Shown piece by piece: positions 10,687 through 21,421 of a stretch of 34,197 nt of DNA; position 1 is the stretch's first letter, and each line of letters begins with the position of its first letter. A program made the position numbers and the translations under genes. Source of the DNA: Tubiluchus corallicola (taxonomy: Eukaryota; Priapulida; Priapulimorpha; Priapulimorphida; Tubiluchidae); contig JAQGDQ010001574.1 in assembly GCA_030141605.1 (NCBI GenBank), positions 1 through 34,197 of the forward strand. Direction: 5' to 3'. The notes under the pieces were generated by a model, which worked only from the letters and a program-made list of their open reading frames with translations, did not search any database and was not told where the DNA came from.

Positions 10687-12291
10687 ATGGGTTCAAATTA
10701 TCGCGTGTTTGAACCGGGACATTTGGTCTATGAGCCAATCGCGGTGAGGGATGCAACCAGTCAGCCTAAATCTGTTAGATCATCCAATAGCGGATGGTTT
10801 AACACATTGAAGAAGAAGCTGCAAACGAGGGAGAAGAAGAAACTCGTGTCACTAAAGAGTTTGCGACCTTTTGAAGGAAGCGAGAATGAAAACATCGAAA
10901 AGACGTTTCAACGGTTTGATATCGATGGAAAAGCTGTCAAGGAAAACCATGTTGATAAGCATGCACATGTGGAAATAACAAAAGAAGCAAAACTGAAGAC
11001 GCTCGGCATAGATCCCGACAATGGAAATATAAATGGAGACATCAAAGTAAAGATTAAAAGCAGAGCTGGTGTTGGTAGCTCTGGTTTTGTGAACAGTACG
11101 AACGAAAGGATGCCACAAGCCGTAACCACTCAGAGGAGAATTCCTCGAAATCAGTACGACAAAGAGGGATATCCTTCGAAGAAATGCGCACGGGATGTCC
11201 TCAAAACACCGGATGCAGAATCTTTTTCAACAACGGTTGACAGAGCAACAGCCAAACTTGACAGTTACCGGAATTTGGACGTATCTGGCAGACTTTATGA
11301 CACTCACCGGAGCTTGGCTAGATCTGGCAGACTTGATGACAATCACCGGAACTTGGCTAGATCTGGCAGACTTGATGACAGTCACCTGAACTTGGCTAGA
11401 TCTGGCAGACTTGATGACAGTCACCTGAACTTGGCTAGATCTGGCAGACTAGACGACACTCACCGGAACTTGCCTAGATCTGGCAGACTTGACGGAGTCG
11501 CAACCATAAGCAGGACGGAGGGGCGAACGGCCAAACTGAGACTCAACAATGCTAGAGAAATGACAGAAAGGAGCAGCAGAAGTTCTGGCGACCGTGCAGT
11601 TTATGGATGCGAATCTGGTTATGGATCACTTCGTGTCACCAAGCCTGGTAAAGAGGATGTGTCATTGGGACGTGTTGCCAAGCCTGGTAAAGAGGATGTG
11701 TCATTGGGACGTGTTACCAAGCCTCGTAAAGAGGATGTGTCATTGGGACGTGTTACCAAGCCAGGTAAAGAGGATGTGTCATTGGGACGTGTTACCAAGC
11801 CTGGTAAAGAGGATGTGTCATTGGGACGTGTTAGCAAGCCTGGTAAAGACGAACTGTCATTGGGACGTGTTACCAAGCCTGGTAAAGAGGAAATGTCATT
11901 GGGACCTGTTACCAAGCCAGGTAAAGACGAACTGTCATTGGGGCATGTTACCAAGCCTGGTAAAGACGAAATGTCATTGGGAATGACAGGAAGTGTACCA
12001 CTTACCAGAAATTCATGGAGTGAAAATGTTAAAATTCGTGAAAAGGACAGCCAGACCGGCATGAGTGACAGTGACGACAGCAGTATTGGCGATTCCTTGG
12101 CCCGTGCAGTTCGCGCACTTGAAAACATTTCATCCGGTTTCCACGTCGACGGCTACGCGAGCGTCAGTGACGTGTTCGACGGCGCCGACCTTGACGCTGA
12201 CGACGGTTATGCAGATGTTGACGAAGAATTAAGCAAACGGCATGCAGCGGCGATTGAAATATGCAAACTCAATTTAAACACGGTAGTATAA
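10687..12291 (+). CDS. Single-exon 534-aa repeat protein of unknown function
   Basis: The ATG at 10687 has a strong context (AAAATGG). The frame is open 24 bases upstream but without an earlier ATG. The protein begins MGSNYRVFEPGHLVYEPIAV and has a basic segment near residues 34-60 (LKKKLQTREKKK). A 13-residue repeat, LARSGRLDDSHLN, occurs about six times at residues ~194-270. A second, unrelated 13-residue repeat, VTKPGKEDVSLGR, occurs nine times at ~316-432. The acidic C-terminus is rich in Asp (FDGADLDADDGYADVDEEL). There is no signal peptide, membrane segment, zinc knuckle, DDE or RNase H-like motif, so it is not an evident transposase, integrase or reverse transcriptase. Gly2 might allow N-myristoylation, but position 6 is Arg, which argues against it. 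The GC content is higher than the flanks. The ORF sits between inverted arms 8479-9080 and 12468-13098, within what may be an intron of a plus-strand gene. It could be element cargo, a gag-like protein, or a host retrogene. Confidence 0.7.
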   Translation: MGSNYRVFEPGHLVYEPIAVRDATSQPKSVRSSNSGWFNTLKKKLQTREKKKLVSLKSLRPFEGSENENIEKTFQRFDIDGKAVKENHVDKHAHVEITKEAKLKTLGIDPDNGNINGDIKVKIKSRAGVGSSGFVNSTNERMPQAVTTQRRIPRNQYDKEGYPSKKCARDVLKTPDAESFSTTVDRATAKLDSYRNLDVSGRLYDTHRSLARSGRLDDNHRNLARSGRLDDSHLNLARSGRLDDSHLNLARSGRLDDTHRNLPRSGRLDGVATISRTEGRTAKLRLNNAREMTERSSRSSGDRAVYGCESGYGSLRVTKPGKEDVSLGRVAKPGKEDVSLGRVTKPRKEDVSLGRVTKPGKEDVSLGRVTKPGKEDVSLGRVSKPGKDELSLGRVTKPGKEEMSLGPVTKPGKDELSLGHVTKPGKDEMSLGMTGSVPLTRNSWSENVKIREKDSQTGMSDSDDSSIGDSLARAVRALENISSGFHVDGYASVSDVFDGADLDADDGYADVDEELSKRHAAAIEICKLNLNTVV

Positions 12292-12467
12292 TGTGTCTGT
12301 TTAGCAATTGCTTTCATGGCCAGTCAAGTAGGAATTGAGGTTATTACCCAAAGCAATTTCCACCGCTATTATGTAATTTGCTCGTTTTGCAAATTGGATA
12401 ATTGCGCTGTGCAGTACCGTTTCTGAGTCTCGAGTAAAATAATTGGTTAAAGTCTATTTATTCTTGT

Positions 12468-13098
12468 GGTTAATACTGCTTCAGTGTGAACAGAATTGTC
12501 GAAATCATGCATTTTCACACGTCAAAAGAACAGTTACGGTAACTATTCCCAATAGCTGCGAACGCAACCAACTACGGAGGCGTTACAGTTGTGAGCCAAA
12601 CGTTCCGATATCACCAAAGATCTTTCTAAAATATTCTAGCTAATTAGGCCTATGTATGGAGTGAAAACGGTATAAGTCCAGGCTAATCTAACTAAAATAA
12701 TTGGTATAGTGGTTGCGTTAGAGTCAGTTTATTATAGTGGTTAAAGCTGCTTGCTGATTATTGTTGTTTATTGCGTGGCGTGTGAGGTAGCCACGATGGG
12801 CAAGGCAAACTAACAAGACTTTATTTAATAAACTACACGTTTGTTAAACAACAAACACAACACTGTAAATATAAGAGGATAGTAAAGCCAGCCCTCCGTC
12901 TTCAAGTCAGTTCCTAATATGCCCGAGGTTTCGGGTCTCAAAACACTTTTGTCTAACTACCTAATGTGCCGTGAGCTTCTGCGCATAAGGATTACATCAT
13001 CAATGTTTACTTCTGAGTCAGCCGGTCGAACATCAGCTGATCACGTGATGCCACACCTAACTAGGCTTCTATCCACGACAATAGTTTAATCTTGAATT
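12468..13098. repeat. Right arm of the ~0.6-kb inverted repeat
   Basis: Reverse complement of 8479-9080 with scattered substitutions. It carries an extra ~18 bases (around GGCTTCTATCCACGACAATA) near its outer end before the shared outermost TTTAATCTTG. No convincing target-site duplication is visible outside the two arms. Confidence 0.9.
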
Positions 13099-13240
13099 AT
13101 AAAGTCCAAATAATGAAACTGTTGAAGTCTGAAAAGTTGAAGCACAAGAAAACACTCTCCATAAATAAATCTTAAAAAATCCGTCTTTAAATTCATGTTA
13201 TTTAGTTGCTGTCTTATTGCACCCAGGGCTTGTCGTCTTG
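13086..13240. repeat. TTAA MITE-family end fragment
   Basis: Contains AGCACAAGAAAACACTCTCC and TAAATAAATCTTAAAAAATC, matching the left end of the TTAA MITE family at 3101 and 5936. Only this end is present; it runs into the GAAT microsatellite. Confidence 0.6.
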
Positions 13241-13700
13241 AATAAATGAATGAATGAATGAGTTTTGTGAATGAATGAATGAATGAATAAATGAATGAAT
13301 GAATGAATGAATGAATGAATGAATGACTAAATGAATGAATGAATGAATGAATGAATGAATGAATGAATGAATGAATGAATGAATGAATGAATGAATGAAT
13401 GAATGAATGAATGAATAAATGAATGAATGAATGAATGAATGAATGAATGAATGAATGAATGAATGAATGAATGAATGAATGAATGAATGAATGAATGAAT
13501 GAATGAATGAATGAATGAATGAACGATGAATGAATAAATGAATGCATGAATGAATGAACGAACAAATGAGTCAATCAATCAATCAATCAATCAATGAAAA
13601 GTGAACGAAACAGAAAAAGAATGAATGAATGAATGAATGAATAAAGGAACAAGTGAACGAAGAAATGAATCAATGAACGAAAAGAACGATTGAACGAATG
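13240..13700. repeat. (GAAT)n microsatellite with degenerate flank
   Basis: Long, nearly pure GAAT/TGAA tetranucleotide array with a few ATAAA and CGAT interruptions, then a short TCAA run near 13570 and degenerate GAACGAAT-type sequence. The 162- and 83-codon minus frames reading HSFI repeats are by-products of the tetranucleotide and not genes. Confidence 0.97.
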
Positions 13701-13884
13701 AACGGTAAACGAGAACATTTCCGTTTATAAAAGTGTCACAGCAAAACAACCAACCTCTATACTTTTTGGATGCAAAAACTAAAATTACAATTTAAAAAAC
13801 AATATTTAACATTGGACCAAGACAATCCTCGTACATAAATAATAAATAAATTAGAACTTAATAGCCAAAACAGTTTCTCTAAAA

Positions 13885-14265
13885 CAGTGGTTCCCAAACT
13901 TTCTCGGACCGTTACCCAAATCGGGAAACCCGGTCGTGTCCATTACCCCCCACCTAGTACTACTTCTCCAACTCAAAAAGTAAACACACGTATATGCCAC
14001 AAGCAAGCAAAATTATTTATGTTTGCTCGTGACATAAATAAACTTCCAGGTGTTGTTGTTGCATTGTTGCCAAAACAAGAATTACAATTACTGAACCTGC
14101 TCATTACTGAGTGAGCAGGTAGTCTCTTCAAGAAGAAAACTACGTAAAATGCATTCCGAGCGAAGTTTTAAAAATTTTCAGAGGGGTGCCCATTACCCCC
14201 CCCCCCAAAAAAAACATATTACTCACGGGGGGGGGGGTAATTTACCCCTACTTTGAGAACCACTG
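13885..14265. mobile_element. hAT-type MITE with 8-bp target-site duplication
   Basis: A 381-bp element with ends CAGTGGTTCCCAAACTTT and, on the right, ACTTTGAGAACCACTG, the familiar hAT terminal inverted repeat. It is flanked on both sides by CTCTAAAA (13877-13884 and 14266-14273), an exact 8-bp duplication as expected for hAT. C- and G-runs (14197-14207, 14227-14237) form an inner palindrome. The 75-codon plus frame inside has no transposase motif. Confidence 0.95.
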
Positions 14266-14273
14266 CTCTAAAA

Positions 14274-14859
14274 CTATGTCAGCTTTGCATAAATAATAGG
14301 CCTAATCACTGAAGCTTGAAATCAAAGCTCTGTGCACACAACACCATACAGAATTAAGATAAGATTTATCTCAACGTCTTAAGGTAAAAGTTAATCCGAT
14401 TGTGCAGAAATTCGCCAAGAAGTCACACCTGTAAGAGAAATTACATGTTCTAAGAATTGTAAGAATGTAAAGATAATTCCTCCCCCGAGGCCATTCGTTT
14501 GAATAAAACCCCAAAAAAGAGGTACTGACAGCATTGCTGCGTGCGTGAGCGAGTGGGTGCGCGCGTGCGTGTGCGTGCGTGCGTGTCTTGTACGTGTGTA
14601 ACCAGAAACTAAACAAAACACCATAAAATGTCAATGATTAAATTATCGTTATCTAGAGGAGTAGACAGAGAAAAGGAGAGCGAAAGAATGAGCGAATGAA
14701 CGAAAAAAATAAGAAGCAAAGGAATAAACTGTTGACCGACTCACTGACTGAGTGACTCCACTACCTTTAAACAAAGCTAATGAACTCAAATAACTGAATA
14801 GAAACAAACGAAGTAACGTGCTAGCAACAACAGAGAGAAGTGAAAAGGAGCGAAAAATG

Positions 14860-14860
<1 letters not shown>
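14274..14860. other. Gene-free stretch with a short GTGC-rich run
   Basis: Contains a GTGCGTGC-type run at about 14540-14590 and otherwise unique AT-rich DNA. No exon was found. The minus frames here mirror the GTGC run or the start of degenerate tetranucleotide sequence. Confidence 0.55.
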
Positions 14861-15545
<685 letters not shown>

Positions 15546-15759
15546 TTAACACAACCAACACACAAACATGCAAACAAAGCAAAGAAAATGCAACAAACAA
15601 ATCAAGATGCAAACACAAACAAAGGAACAAAACAAAAAAGCTGGATAAGTCTAAATAATTTTCCTCATCGCCTCTAGTAAAGAGAACCTGTTAAACTATG
15701 TTAAAAGCATTGGATCACGATAGATAATTATGTTGATAAATGCTGGCACGAAGCCAGTT

Positions 15760-16335
15760 AAGCAGTGGTGTCACGTGAGCAAGTGATTCAGAATCGAGGC
15801 GTCGAAGCTCGGCGCACGAGATATAAGCCTTGTGATGCGCCCAGCTCAAGGGATTGAGTCTGGGAGCTGAAGGAGAGGTCAGGGGGCTTGGCATTACTAC
15901 TGTCAACCCTTGTTAAACCGGACTAATTGGGAGGGGGGGGTCCGGTTTAGCCGATTGTCCGATTTATCCGATATGCCTATATATGGTCTGTATTATACAG
16001 GAATAATCACCTTAATAAGGCCTATATACATTGCACTATATACTATACTGTATATTACTTTAAAATAGTTAACCTGTGAGGATAAAGAAATAATTGTACA
16101 GCTGGTAGGCCGTGTTGTGTTTAGCGCTCGGGCTCGGACGGAAATCGGTCAGTTTCCTTTACCACGGATGACGTCCGTCTTATCCGGGCTAACGGGGTCC
16201 GGTTTAACGAGGGTCGACTGTATCTGTTATATTTATCGTGTTTGGATGTTCAATAAACGTGCAGTTTTATAATCAGACTCTTCATAGTTTTGCCATCCCT
16301 AAAACACCAATAATCAGCTTCACACAACCAATGCA
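15760..16335. repeat. LTR-like repeat, copy interrupted by a MITE
   Basis: The two halves 15760-15899 and 16221-16335 together resemble the outer half of the inverted arms (8490-8800) and 32426-32500. Shared features are a GGTGTCACGTGAG start, GGGGGCTTGGCATTACTA, TCTGTTATATTTATCGTGTT, TTCAATAAACGTG (poly(A)-type signal) and CAATAATCAGC. GATATAAGCC near 15820 could be a TATA-type box. It is probably a solo LTR, but no terminal TG/CA with matching duplication could be fixed. Confidence 0.65.
15900..16220. mobile_element. pogo/Tigger-type MITE inserted in the LTR-like repeat
   Basis: A 321-bp element with TA at both borders (15898-15899 and 16221-16222). The left end is CTGTCAACCCTTGTTAAACC; the right end in reverse complement is CAGTCGACCCTCGTTAAACC. 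A second inner copy of the GGTCCGGTTTA motif is present. An empty paralogous site at 32438-32455 confirms the borders. Confidence 0.95.
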
Positions 16336-16506
16336 ACGAACTATTTTACTCATCTGCCAGCTTAAATTTTGAACTGTATCTGTATGAGAAAACCTGCGTA
16401 CGAAATAACTGGGTCATATTGCACTGCTCAGCCAGGCAAAACTGCCATTCTATGATAAATCACATTCTTAATAACAATAATTATGTCAATATGATTTTTT
16501 TTTCAG

Positions 16507-16571
16507 AAACACAAGTTCTACGTCGAGAACGGTACGAACGAATTATACCCACAGCGGTACCAAACTCCATC
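16507..16571 (+). CDS. SH2-adaptor gene, exon 1 seen (pre-SH2 segment)
   Basis: The exon follows an excellent acceptor (nine T then CAG) and ends at ATC|GTAAGT. It reads in phase 0 and ends with two bases, coding KHKFYVENGTNELYPQRYQT followed by P and the start of Ser. The frame is chosen because it alone joins the next exon without a stop and because the resulting QTPSWFF mimics the ETPSCF that precedes the SH2 domain in STAP2. The other frame is also open (beginning ETQVLRRERYER if preceded by G) but would hit a TGA in exon 2. The true first exon of the gene lies upstream and is unidentified. Candidates are an unseen PH-domain exon set or, by phase, the SAM exon ending at 2977. Confidence 0.75.
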
Positions 16572-17337
16572 GTAAGTGACGTTTCCTGACAATTACTGTA
16601 AATAACTACTGTAAATAATTACTGTAAATATTTGCACAATGCGTCGGCAGCGTTAATATGAATCATTAAGTTATTACCGGAAAGAAAACTGCTGTTTAAT
16701 GCGATTATATCTTAGAATTATTTTCCTTTGTCATTTTCTCTTTAATGAATGTTTTAATCCTATTATATTTCCCTAATGACGTTGAAAAAGTTGGGAATTA
16801 CTGTAAGCAATAACGCGCATGCGCAGCATAGAACTTATTGTGGATAAAAATGCTAGAATAGTAGTCTTCCTTTGTCCGTCTGTAAAGTCAAGCATGTTTT
16901 TGTTATGCATGATTTATATAAGGACTACGCCAACAACTGCTTGTCGTGTGTTAGGAAAAGCAACTATTACTTATAAAGGAAAGAGCGAGGAGTCATTTAA
17001 CATGTTGGGTTTATTTTACTGTTATCACTTAAACTTAGAAAAATCTAACAAGGAAATTTGCAGAAAAACTGTCTATAAAGCAGAAGGTTAATGTATACTA
17101 CCTCTGAATAGGAATTTTCAGGCCCAGTGGTAGCTATTGAAAATTATGACGTAACTGGTGGACTCCGTGACTTTCCGTAAGAGCATCGTGGCTTTCCGTA
17201 ACCGCGAGCTACTTAAACTTCTGCAGCTGACTTAATGTTCATACAAAAACATCACAAAAATAGTCATCTAATTTTGTTTTGTAAAAACTTAGTACATTTT
17301 TGAGGAAGATGGACATGAGCGTTTGAAATGGAAGCGC
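16572..17337. other. Intron 1, first part
   Basis: Contains a short repeated TTACTGTAAATAA motif near 16600-16630. A 90-codon plus frame at 16819-17091 (starting MRSIELIVDKNARIVVF) shows no recognised domain and is not flanked by convincing splice sites. Confidence 0.5.
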
Positions 17338-17945
17338 TTAAAGTGCAAGACAACCCTCCACTTACATAAAGCTTAAAAAATTCGTTGCAAAATTTTATAC
17401 GACTTACTACTACCTTTTCGTATGCAGGGCTTGCATAAAACGTGTAAATTTAAACTCCCGCGATGATCGATGGTAGGTCATTTGAAACAAGTTTTGATAA
17501 CATTAAGTAAAGTTTGAAAAAATAATCAGAGCATTCGTAGCATACATCTTGCTACTTGAGTAAAATTTTAAATTAATGTATCTTGTCAATAAGATTAAAA
17601 GTATCTGTTTGGCTAGTGAGTGGCGCACCCTGGAGGGTGAGCCAGCGACATTTTACCAATTGGCACAGACATTTTAAATTATTAGTCTAGTTACGTAAGT
17701 CTTTCCAGCAGGTAAGTGAAATGCTAAGTAATATAGATTAGCACGGAAAGTTTTTAGGGGCATAATTTAACATTGCCTTTTCTTCCCCTGATTTACGTGA
17801 CGTAGTGACGTCATGTAATGGCGCCGTCGGAACAGTATTGCGGGAGAATTAAAATGAAGACAAAGGAAAATTGCTGTAAAGTAATATAATCTTTAAGGCA
17901 ATTTTTCTGAAACCTACTTCAGGTGCCCCTATTCTTGTCCTTTAA
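17338..17945. mobile_element. TTAA MITE family, copy at 17.3 kb
   Basis: TTAA at 17338-17341 and 17942-17945. The ends are TTAAAGTGCAAGACAACCCT and, on the right, ATTCTTGTCCTTTAA. It shares CCCGCGATGA, GGTCATTTGAAACAAGTTT, TGGCGCACCCTGGAGGGTGA and TTCTGAAACCTACTTCAGGT with the copies at 5936 and 27104. It lies within intron 1. Confidence 0.85.
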
Positions 17946-18189
17946 GCATGAAGTGATCACTACTTTAATGTGATTTTACCAATTACACGACGTGCTTATC
18001 ACACTTTTATTACTAAATCGTTCTGACATTTCTTTTGAACAATTGAGCCTAAGTTCCCAGAAGGCCAGGCCTTTCCTTTATCACATACTCATTAGAAACT
18101 GCTTTTTGTGTGTTAGCAATGCAAACACCTAAATATTACCTAGCACTTATTTCCACGTTTTAAGCTACCAGTGTTAAACTTATTAAAGC

Positions 18190-18790
18190 AAAACCGCACC
18201 CAAAGTTAAACTGTAGGTCAAAACAACCTATTCTATAAATTATTGAAATGAAACATGCTATTTTTTCAAAAATGCCCTACGTGAAAGAATTATTACCAGA
18301 CAAACTCAATTTCACGTTCGCGTCACTAGTTCTTTGCTGTTACATGCATTTCGCCATTCGCTAGTTTAGACGGGCACTAGCGCCTGCATTTTGGAAACGC
18401 GTTGCTCAAAAAACAGGTGCTGTGTTTCTCAGTTCAGATGTGCTAGTTTCTGACGAACGACGGTAACTTCGACAGCGGTAAATTTGAAATTTGAATTTTT
18501 ATCTTAAAAATTGGCTAGTTTTATTACAACACACTGAATATCTTACAGTAGCACTGTACTTCAATTTTCACTTTTGTAAACACGTGCAACACGCTCATGG
18601 AATATGTTTGCTGTTGAAGATTGTTCGTTTGTGACGTCATCAATAGTTGGGCTCGCCCACCGTTAATTAAGATTTTAATCTATTATTTAATTATCAGAAA
18701 CGCTTTGAAGTATTAATCGTTTTAAAATGTATACTATTTATCGTACTTGAAAATGGGACAGTATATAAAAAATCATCCGGTCTTCCTTTA
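18190..18790. repeat. Dispersed ~600-bp repeat D, copy 2
   Basis: Collinear with 3545-4140 and 19990-20665 (see copy 1 for shared blocks). Its right end falls about 40 bases before exon 2, so the branch point of intron 1 lies at or just beyond its edge. Confidence 0.85.
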
Positions 18791-18831
18791 AATAAAATGA
18801 AATGTTCATTGTCACTTTTTTCCAATTTCAG

Positions 18832-18969
18832 ATGGTTCTTTGACAACGTCACACGCAACAGTTCAGAGGTGATTTTAACAAGAGGCAAGAAATATGGCAG
18901 CATCTTGATGCGAGAGAGTAGCACTTGTAGCGGAAATTACGTCATTTCCGCCAGATATGATCACGGAAA
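18832..18969 (+). CDS. SH2-adaptor gene, exon 2 (N-terminal half of SH2 domain)
   Basis: The acceptor is TTCCAATTTCAG and the donor is GGAAA|GTGCGT. The exon enters with one base completing Ser and leaves with two bases (AA). Its 45 codons start WFFDNVTRNSSEVILTRGKK and contain YGSILMRESS, the SH2 beta-B strand. Its Arg corresponds to the invariant phosphotyrosine-binding Arg of the FLVRES motif. The strand that follows, NYVISARYDHG, fits beta-C. The domain opening (W/C-F-x-x-V-(T/S)-R) and the spacing resemble STAP1/STAP2 adaptors more than Src-family SH2 domains. All essential residues are present, so phosphotyrosine binding is expected. Confidence 0.9.
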
Positions 18970-19081
18970 GTGCGTGATTTTTTGTTGTTTTTACACCCAT
19001 TTAAAAGACTTGGTGCTTAGGGTTTGAGTTTAACAGCGAATTCAGAATTACAACAATTATTAAACTTTATTAGCATCACAA

Positions 19082-19259
<178 letters not shown>

Positions 19260-19585
19260 AATAATTAATTAATTATCATTAATCATCTTGTGTAAATATG
19301 AATCAGCAATATTTTCTGTAAAAAATGCACTATTTTGTTTAAATAAGCAATTCGCTGTTAAATAAGCACGCAAATTTCATCTTTTCGGAATACAGGTGGC
19401 GCAACATGCTGCACCTCCAATTACGCAGCAATTCACGTCATATTACATGTGTGTAAATTCACAATCGCTTTACAATTTACAATTATCGTTGTACAAATTA
19501 ACATTTTGTAAGCTATACATTTTGTAAAACTGGGCTTAGCTCAAATGATCTTTAATCAGAAGTAAAAGTTTCATTTTGATTTCAG
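19260..19585. other. Intron 2, distal part
   Basis: AT-rich intronic DNA between the microsatellite and exon 3. It includes a short CATTTTGTAA duplication near 19500-19530. No gene was seen. Confidence 0.5.
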
Positions 19586-19673
19586 TTCGATAGAAATATG
19601 TCACTATGAGGTAGAAACAGTTCGTCATCGGAATGGAAAAGTTGAATTTACATTGAGAATTGAACCGGGCAAG
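19586..19673 (+). CDS. SH2-adaptor gene, exon 3 (central SH2 strands)
   Basis: The acceptor is TTTTGATTTCAG and the donor is GGCAAG|GTAATT. One base completes Asn with the two from exon 2; the exon leaves in phase 0. Its 29 codons, starting SIEICHYEVETVRHRNGKVE, contain the beta-D signature HYEV, whose His is the usual SH2 specificity-pocket residue. They continue into VEFTLRIEPGK as beta-E/F. The corresponding STAP segment has the same H-Y-(K/E)-V core. Confidence 0.9.
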
Positions 19674-19989
19674 GTAATTCTGAAAATTAACAGTAGATGG
19701 CGCCAGGCATACAATAGTGGATAGGTGTAAAGTGCCGAAGTAGTGCTATTACTAATGCATATGTATGTGTGCCGTTTAATAAACATGTTCCTGATGATTT
19801 GCTTTATTACGATCCCTGCGCCATCTATAAACAGAAAAGTTAATAGAAAATGCTGGTCACTATTGGCTAGGATGCTGATGATGTCTAAGTTTATAGAAGT
19901 ACAACACTGAATGTATGCCCACTTCACAGTATACATTCTATAAGACAGCAGCGCCCCCTATTAGCAGAAAATGCAAGAAAAGTTATTTG
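19674..19989. other. Intron 3, first part
   Basis: No recognised repeat or gene. A 103-codon minus frame spans 19625-19936 but partly overlaps exon 3 and has no domain, so it is treated as chance. Confidence 0.5.
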
Positions 19990-20665
19990 TAGTTTGAAGC
20001 AGAAACCACGCCCAATCTTAAATTGTAGCTCAAAATCATCTACTCCACAAAATGGCAACACTGTTTTTTCAAGAATGACTTAATTGAAAGAATTATTACC
20101 ACAGAAAACGTAATTTTGCATTTGCGCCACTATTACGTGCAATTTGTCATTTGGTAAGTTATGTGGGCACTAACAAACGCGAGTGGGAAAAGGCGATTAC
20201 TTAAAACAGGTGCTGTTCCTGTCAGTTTTCGTCCAGTTGTGACGTTGTGCACACGTCCAGTTTTGAATTTTAAATTTTCGCTTTCGCAAACACATGCAAC
20301 TGGCTAGTGGACTGTTTGTGCTGTTGAAAATTATGTTCAGTTATGTCGTCAAGACTAACAGGGGTCATCTGACTGGTCATTAATTAAGTTTTTAATCTAT
20401 TATTTAATAATCAGAAACGCTTTGGCATTATTAAAGATGTTAACATGTATACTTTTAACCGTACTTCAAAATGGAGTAAGATATGGAGAATCATCATGTA
20501 TACTTTTAACCGTACTTCAAAATGGAGTAAGATATGGAGAATCATCATGTATACTTTTAACCGTACTTCAAAATGGAGTAAGATATGGAAATCATCATGT
20601 ATACTTTTAACCGTACTTCAAAATGGAGTAAGATATGGAAAATCATCATGTTTTCCTTTAACTAA
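19990..20665. repeat. Dispersed repeat D, copy 3, with a 51-bp tandem expansion
   Basis: Collinear with copies at 3545 and 18190. Its terminal segment (ATGTATACTTTTAACCGTAC through ATGGAGAATCATC) is amplified about four times at 20443-20650. The other two copies hold that segment once. Tandem frames of 62 and 76 codons across it are artefacts. Confidence 0.9.
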
Positions 20666-21047
20666 AAGAAACTAAATTTTACTGAACCACTTATCATTGT
20701 ACATGCGACTTGCAAGGTACAATGAGTCATTTTAGACAACCTATCGTAAGTAATGTATGGAGATTAAGTCATGTAAGTCATAAATACTTAAAGAAGTAAA
20801 ATATGATAGAGCCAGAACGGCATTATTAGACGACCTACTCGACCACCAGATTGTAACACGTGAATTTTTACAAAAAATATAATCCTGTATTGTTATACAG
20901 AAACATATTCCAAAAATTCAAAACTGTTCCACCATCTTGCTTTATTAATTATTAGTAATAATAAAAATAATGATAATAATAATAATAATAATAGTAAATA
21001 TTATTATTATTATTGTTGGTGTTGTTGTTGTTGTTGCTGTTGTTGTT

Positions 21048-21078
<31 letters not shown>

Positions 21079-21120
21079 TTATTACTGTGTTTTATTGTAT
21101 ATTGTGTTGACAATTATACC
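20666..21120. other. Intron 3, AT-rich trinucleotide region
   Basis: Contains mixed (AAT)n, (ATT)n and (GTT)n runs at about 20940-21085, which can pair with each other. There is no coding signal. Confidence 0.7.
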
Positions 21121-21326
21121 CCATGTGCGGGGTTTTGTCTGTGTAGTTTTTTCTTCGCTTTAATGTACTGCATAGTTTTTATGTAGTGTTTTGTAACTCG
21201 TAATTGTATTGATTGTAAATCGTCAATAAAATATTTATTTGTTATCCATAGTTTATTACAGCAGATTATTAAATCAACCTTTCGCGTTACAATACAATAG
21301 AATTGATGATGATGATGATAATGATG

Positions 21327-21421
<95 letters not shown>

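Noticed and set aside
11227-12128. Antisense frames of 65 and 169 codons opposite the 534-codon ORF
   Set aside because: Shadows of the 39-bp repeats; the sense frame is longer and has a good ATG context.
13086-13578. Minus-strand frames of 162 and 83 codons rich in HSFI repeats
   Set aside because: They are translations of a GAAT tetranucleotide array, open only because the repeat lacks stops in that strand.
13887-14114. 75-codon frame as a transposase remnant
   Set aside because: Within a 381-bp hAT MITE; no hAT dimerisation or catalytic motif is visible.
16819-17091. 90-codon plus frame in intron 1
   Set aside because: No recognised motif, no suitable splice borders, and not needed for a continuous SH2 frame.
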